The translations under genes and the position numbers were made by a program. A DNA stretch of 64,000 nucleotides from Bradyrhizobium liaoningense (lineage in GTDB: Bacteria; Pseudomonadota; Alphaproteobacteria; Rhizobiales; Xanthobacteraceae), in the NCBI RefSeq assembly GCF_018130825.1, contig NZ_JAFCJS010000002.1:372001-436000 (forward strand), given 5' to 3'. Each line of letters starts with the position of its first letter. Positions within the stretch are counted from its first letter, which is position 1. Shown here in pieces: positions 60,541 to 64,000 of the stretch. A model generated the notes under the pieces. It did no database searches, had not been told where the DNA came from, and saw only the letters and a list, made by a program, of their open reading frames with translations.

Positions 60541-61512
60541 ATGAGATCGATGTGGCTTGGTCTTGTGTCGGCAGTGCTGCTGGCGACGTCACCGGTGCAG
60601 GCGCAGGACGCCTATCCATCCAAGCAGGTGACGGTGATCGTTCCCTTCGCCGCCGGCGGCACCGCCGACATCTTCGCGCGCATGGTCTCGAACCATCTGC
60701 AGGTCAAGCTCGGCAAGCCGTTCGTGGTCGAGAATGTCGGCGGCGCCGGCTCGATCCTCGGCGTGACGCGGCTGGCGAAGTCGGCGCCTGACGGCATCAC
60801 GCTCGGCCTTGCCAGCACCTCCGCGCTTGCGATCAACCCGTCGCTCTATGGGCCGAAGCTGAGCTACCAGCCGGACAAGGATCTGGTGCCGGTCGCCCAG
60901 ATCAGCGTTGTGCCCAACGTGCTCGTGGTGAACCCCAACAAGATCAAGGCCCGCACCGTGCCGGAGCTGATCGCCTATCTGAAGGCCAACCCGGACAAGG
61001 TCTCGTTCGGCTCCGCCGGCGTCGGCACCTCGCAGCATCTGGCCGGCGAGCTGTTTCAGCAGATGACCGGCACCAAGATGGTGCACGTGCCCTACAAGGG
61101 CTCGAGCCAGATGCTGACGGACCTGCTCAGCGGCCAGATCGATCTCGCCTTCGACAACGTGCCGCTGCTGCTGCCGCAGGTGAAGACCGGCCAGCTCGCG
61201 ATGCTTGCGACCGCGACGCCCAAGCGCGCCGACTTCGATCCGCAAGTCCCGGCCGTGGCCGAATTCCTGCCGGGCTTCGAGGCCGTGGCCTGGCACGGCT
61301 TCTTCGTCCCTGCGGGTACGCCGAAGCCGATCGTCGAAAAGCTCTCGGCCGAGATTCGCGCCTTCATGCAGCAGCCGGAGACGGTGCAGAAGATGGCCGA
61401 GCTCGGCGCCTCCGCGGTGGCGGTGGATTCGGAGCCGTTCGCGGCCTACATCGCCTCGGAAACCGCACGCTGGAAGAAGGTGATCGAGGCCGCGAACATC
61501 AAGCTGGAGTAG
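60541..61512 (+). CDS. Bug/TctC-family periplasmic substrate-binding protein
   Basis: The 323-residue protein has a signal peptide ending SPVQAQ, then DAYPSKQVTVIVPFAAGGTADIFARM near residues 23-48, ENVGGAGSILGVTRLAKSAPDGITLGLAS and the long FDNVPLLLPQVKTGQLAMLATATPKR. It binds carboxylates for TTT transporters. GAGGA lies about 8 bases upstream of the ATG at 60541. No TctA/B partner is nearby. As last gene of the acid-sugar operon, it may deliver the acid sugar or serve as a sensor. It is the second orphan Bug protein of this window. Confidence 0.9.
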   Translation: MRSMWLGLVSAVLLATSPVQAQDAYPSKQVTVIVPFAAGGTADIFARMVSNHLQVKLGKPFVVENVGGAGSILGVTRLAKSAPDGITLGLASTSALAINPSLYGPKLSYQPDKDLVPVAQISVVPNVLVVNPNKIKARTVPELIAYLKANPDKVSFGSAGVGTSQHLAGELFQQMTGTKMVHVPYKGSSQMLTDLLSGQIDLAFDNVPLLLPQVKTGQLAMLATATPKRADFDPQVPAVAEFLPGFEAVAWHGFFVPAGTPKPIVEKLSAEIRAFMQQPETVQKMAELGASAVAVDSEPFAAYIASETARWKKVIEAANIKLE

Positions 61513-61692
61513 TGGCGAGGGCGTTCACCCCAAGCTCTGGCTGTCGCGCTTTGATCAGTGGATCGCAGCGCTTGCCAGCCCAGATGCGAGCGGGTAGAAC
61601 GCTGCCACGCCTGAGCCGTGATTTGCGCCAAACGCGCTTCCGGCCACAGTCGGACAAATCAGTAAGATATTGAATTTGTTCGACTATTCCGT

Positions 61693-61766
61693 TGGGGAAT
61701 GGTGTAACGGTAGCACAACAGACTCTGACTCTGTTTGTCTTGGTTCGAATCCAGGTTCCCCAGCCA
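61693..61766 (+). tRNA. tRNA-Gln (anticodon CTG)
   Basis: The sequence folds as a cloverleaf: acceptor TGGGGAA/TTCCCCA, D-arm GTGT-AACGGTAG-CAC, anticodon stem ACAGA/TCTGT with loop CTCTGAC (anticodon CTG), T-arm CTTGG-TTCGAAT-CCAGG. Discriminator G and encoded CCA follow. Its 3' end faces the lower-GC, unfamiliar region, so it may be an integration site. Confidence 0.95.
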
Positions 61767-61967
61767 TCTCCACGGGCGTCCGCTAACTGGCTGTAATTGC
61801 TGCATTCTAGGTGACTGGGTAGCCGGTGTACCCTAACGGCGCCCCCAACGCATGCCCCCAACGCGTAAATCGGCCCACGTTCGCCCCTTCTGGGTGAGCA
61901 ACTAATCGGCGAATCGGTACATTCTCTCACCCTTGCGTCGTACGGAGCTTGGACCGCTGGGGGATGA
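61767..61967. other. tRNA 3'-flank with CCCCCAACGC repeat, no gene
   Basis: The flank has GCCCCCAACGC followed after two bases by a second GCCCCCAACGC, at about 61841-61864. No integrase is recognisable. This could be a degraded end of an integrated element. Confidence 0.4.
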
Positions 61968-62888
61968 ATGACGTTGCTGATCGAGTTTAGTAGCCACTTC
62001 TTTCCGGCCGCATATGCACTTCCCTCTGGCACGCTCTCCACAACATGGGATGAATTGCTTTGGGCTGCGGTTACGATTGGCCGACCAAGTACGTACCATG
62101 TGTTCCGGCATGGAGAGGCCTCGTTTCACGAAGCGATCTTTCGGTTGGCATTGATCCGAATGGCGGTCGAGCAGGACCCGGGCGGATATCTTCGACGCAC
62201 AGATGCCTTTGCCGCCCTCGATCCCACTGAAAAGGGGATGGTGAGCTATTTTCTCGGCATGACAGTTTGTAAGCTTTTTGCGTCCCGCCTTCTCACGGCG
62301 CCTTGGCTGCTTCACTTAGACGTATTCCGCAATGCATTGGGAGCAACGGTTCTTGGGCGATCGCGGCCTGATCTAGTCGGAGAGGACCTGAATGGCCAGT
62401 GGCACGCTTTTGAAAGCAAGGGACGGTCATCAGTCCCTTCAGCAGCTGATCGAGCGAAGGCTAAACTTCAGGCTCAAAGGCTTGTTTCGGTAAATGGGCA
62501 AGGTTGCTCTTTGCATATTGGTTCGTTCGCTTTCTTTCGTTCGGACGTTCTTGAATTCTATTGGCGAGACCCAGAACCTGACGATGTGGAAGCCATTAGG
62601 GTGCCGAGCCCGGATGAAGAATGGCGCTACTATTACGAACCAGCACTGAGTTTAGCGTTGGACGCTGCTGCGTTGGCAAAATCTCCTGATCGAGAGCTAG
62701 CTGACGTCCAGGTGATCATCCATCCCGAAATTCAGCATCTGCTTGTTGCGGGTCGGTGGTTGAGTGCGAAAGAGCTGGCTACGAAGCAACGTGCGGCGCT
62801 CGTCGCTGAGGGTTACCAGCCGGACGGCATCTGGCTAAGCGCCGGCCAGAGCTGGCGGTCGAGATACAGACCAAGGGAACGCAGTTAG
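61968..62888 (+). CDS. PD-(D/E)XK nuclease-like hypothetical protein
   Basis: The 306-residue protein contains RSRPDLVGEDLNGQWHAFES followed by KGRS (residues 131-154): RPD, then about thirteen residues and E-x-K, the layout of a PD-(D/E)XK active site (D135, E149, K151). An upstream Glu (FHEAIFR) may be the helix Glu. The N-terminus (HFFPAAYALP) and C-terminal WRYYYEPALSLALDAA are not assigned. GGGGA lies 3-7 bases before the ATG. Codons are more AT-rich than in the neighbouring operons, which suggests horizontal acquisition next to the tRNA. The role is unknown; a defence or mobile-element function is inferred. Confidence 0.62.
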   Translation: MTLLIEFSSHFFPAAYALPSGTLSTTWDELLWAAVTIGRPSTYHVFRHGEASFHEAIFRLALIRMAVEQDPGGYLRRTDAFAALDPTEKGMVSYFLGMTVCKLFASRLLTAPWLLHLDVFRNALGATVLGRSRPDLVGEDLNGQWHAFESKGRSSVPSAADRAKAKLQAQRLVSVNGQGCSLHIGSFAFFRSDVLEFYWRDPEPDDVEAIRVPSPDEEWRYYYEPALSLALDAAALAKSPDRELADVQVIIHPEIQHLLVAGRWLSAKELATKQRAALVAEGYQPDGIWLSAGQSWRSRYRPRERS

Positions 62889-63183
62889 TGCTTTCTTCTC
62901 GCTTAGACGGGTTGCTTTTCGGCTCAGAATTCCAATAGATTCATGTTCGAGCGATACGCGTCGCTCCGGGGCGTGGAAACCTCGTGCTAGCGGTCGGTGC
63001 CCGCCGGAATGGGTACGGTCTCCTTGACCATTATGGTCGGGGAGCCTGCGACGTATGTCCAGGTTCTCCCGAACTAAAGGTCGTAGGGCCGTCTAGCACG
63101 GTTTCCAACTCCCCGATCACCAGGGCTCAAGAGGCAATTGCTTACGGGGGCGCACCGTGGGCCAGCCTCCGGAGGTTGGAGCG

Positions 63184-63546
63184 ATGGACGCAACGGCGAC
63201 TGCACTCACGGAGAGCAAGAAGAAGGAGGCTGCCGGACGTACCGCCTCGCTGCTCTGGATCGCGACGGGCATCTACTATTTCGCGAGCACCGAAGCTGCG
63301 GCCTTCCTGTCTTGGCAAGCGGCACTGTTCTTCATCGGCGGCATGTTTGGTGCTGCGCTCGTATTCGGAGCCGCAAGTCACTATCTCTTCGCTGCGCACC
63401 AAGACTTCTATCTCAATCGTGCACGCGGCAAGCCCCTGCTGGAGGTTCTTACGGGTCTCGCGAGCCTGTTGGTCAACCTCTTCGAGATAGGGGCACCGAT
63501 AGTGGCCGCGAGGTGGGCCTTCCTGAGCCTCTATGGTTTGACCTGA
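63184..63546 (+). CDS. Small multi-spanning membrane protein (120 aa)
   Basis: GGAGG lies 8 bases upstream of the ATG at 63184. The 120-residue protein has an N-terminal polar segment (MDATATALTESKKKEAAGR), then hydrophobic stretches at about 20-55 (TASLLWIATGIYYFASTEAAAFLSWQAALFFIGGMF, two helices), about 57-72 and about 85-115 (LLEVLTGLASLLVNLFEIGAPIVAARWAFLSL). No family is recognised. It lies 295 bases after the nuclease-like gene; whether they work together is not shown. Confidence 0.6.
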   Translation: MDATATALTESKKKEAAGRTASLLWIATGIYYFASTEAAAFLSWQAALFFIGGMFGAALVFGAASHYLFAAHQDFYLNRARGKPLLEVLTGLASLLVNLFEIGAPIVAARWAFLSLYGLT

Positions 63547-63852
63547 GGCTTGGCTTCGTGAAGGCCTTTGTGGGGGGATAACTCAATCTCGTCCGGTGTC
63601 TGGTCGGTCAATTTGAGCACGGACCTCGAAGTGTCGTCGACATATCCCCTTGGGGGCGGAGACTCGGCGACTGCTGTGCTCGGCAGAGCCATAAAGGAGA
63701 GCCTCTAGGAAGGGGTGGTGATCACTCACCCTCGCTTGAAGGCAACCCACAGAGGAGAGCCAAAAGGTTACGGCTCCAAGCTCTAATCACTCTAAGCTGC
63801 CCCCCCCTATGTTGCTCCTCCATTAGCGGAGGTGTAAGAATTATGTCATTCT
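63547..63852. other. Intergenic region, low coding signal
   Basis: No supported reading frame is seen. It has CCTCC-ATTAGC-GGAGG (63817-63832), a weak hairpin, and an AT-rich end near 63840-63870. The hairpin may terminate transcription of the minus-strand gene that ends at 63853. Confidence 0.4.
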
Positions 63853-64000
63853 AATTATTGATGAAATTTTACTGAGACAATCGCGCACGGCGAGCGGCTC
63901 CAGCGTCGAAAAACGGCCCCCATGGTTTCCTGCGCCACACCCGCGTTGGATTTCGCAACGAGCACCGCATCGTGGAGAGGCAGGGCGGTGACTCCAGCGG
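63853..64000 (-). CDS. C-terminal fragment of an edge gene, weakly family A DNA polymerase-like (partial)
   Basis: The minus strand reads AGVTALPLHDAVLVAKSNAG, then an A-x(4)-M-x(3)-F segment and SVKFHQ, stopping at TAA (63853). The LHDAVLV text followed by a helix and a final V-x-V-x-F resembles the C-terminal HDE-type motif of family A polymerases of phages or plasmids. Only 49 codons are visible and the start is off the right edge, so the identity is tentative. Confidence 0.35.

Noticed and set aside
61499-62041. Minus-strand open frame across the tRNA-Gln
   Set aside because: It is the antisense reading of the tRNA and its flanks. The GTWIRTKTNRVRV text is a known spurious translation of tRNA antisense, and the frame lacks a ribosome site and family similarity.
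62984-63490. 168-codon plus-strand frame after the nuclease-like gene
   Set aside because: It runs through the weakly coding gap and overlaps the membrane gene in another frame. It has no ribosome site and R/S-rich text typical of chance.
1-64000. CRISPR arrays
   Set aside because: No regularly spaced repeat cluster was seen. The interspersed palindromes are single copies at distant sites and are not arrays.

Overview
The window looks like chromosome of a soil alphaproteobacterium close to Bradyrhizobium. The evidence is uniformly high GC with strong GC3 bias, the rhizobial type of interspersed palindromic repeats (about 25.6, 31.9, 44.1 and 44.2 kb), and a gene content dominated by transport, amidohydrolases, acyl-CoA enzymes and one-regulator/one-operon catabolic clusters. 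The genus is inferred from style and content; no rRNA or core marker is present.

Left part (1-7.8 kb): a Bug-type binding protein (cut by the left edge) is divergent from a TetR regulator. Downstream is a run of genes for the lower part of the 4,5-cleavage (protocatechuate/gallate/phthalate) route: two LigI-like 2-pyrone-4,6-dicarboxylate hydrolases (one with a Tat-like signal), a DctA carrier, a GalB-type PIG-L hydratase, a LigK/GalC-type aldolase, a dihydroxyphthalate-decarboxylase-like protein and a DUF1932 dehydrogenase. No ring-cleavage dioxygenase is in the window. From 8.3 to 17.5 kb lies a second catabolic region: three cytosine-deaminase/chlorohydrolase-like amidohydrolases, a SnoaL-like protein, a GntR regulator, a TauABC/NMT1-like ABC importer and a second periplasmic binding protein. 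Three TGCATGCA palindromes sit in its intergenic promoter regions and suggest one regulon.

Middle part (17.5-44 kb): an MFS pump divergent from a MarR-led FUSC/DUF1656/HlyD (Aae-like) efflux operon; a cluster of tiny membrane ORFs; acyl-CoA dehydrogenase, a GH172 (DUF2961) protein and an acyl-CoA ligase on the minus strand; a Baeyer-Villiger type monooxygenase followed by a shikimate-dehydrogenase-like gene; a lytic transglycosylase; small hypothetical genes; a MaoC hydratase; an RND efflux pair divergent from a TetR regulator; and a second TetR regulator divergent from a TonB-dependent receptor, with a clear double operator.

Right part (42.5-61.5 kb): amidase, MFS transporter, aldehyde dehydrogenase plus GntR, an alpha/beta hydrolase lacking its nucleophilic serine, a Bcr/CflA-type MFS pump, guanine deaminase, a duplicated-ABM membrane protein and an RNase Z-like hydrolase. 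Next comes an IclR-controlled acid-sugar operon (DapA-like aldolase, FAD oxidase, DUF1537 kinase, PdxA2, Fe-alcohol dehydrogenase, Bug protein).

A tRNA-Gln(CTG) gene at 61.7 kb marks a change. Beyond it the sequence has lower GC by eye and holds unfamiliar genes: a PD-(D/E)XK nuclease-like protein, a small multi-spanning membrane protein and, at the right edge, the end of a minus-strand gene resembling a family A polymerase C-terminus. This is probably the edge of an element integrated at the tRNA and is the best candidate for undescribed biology here.
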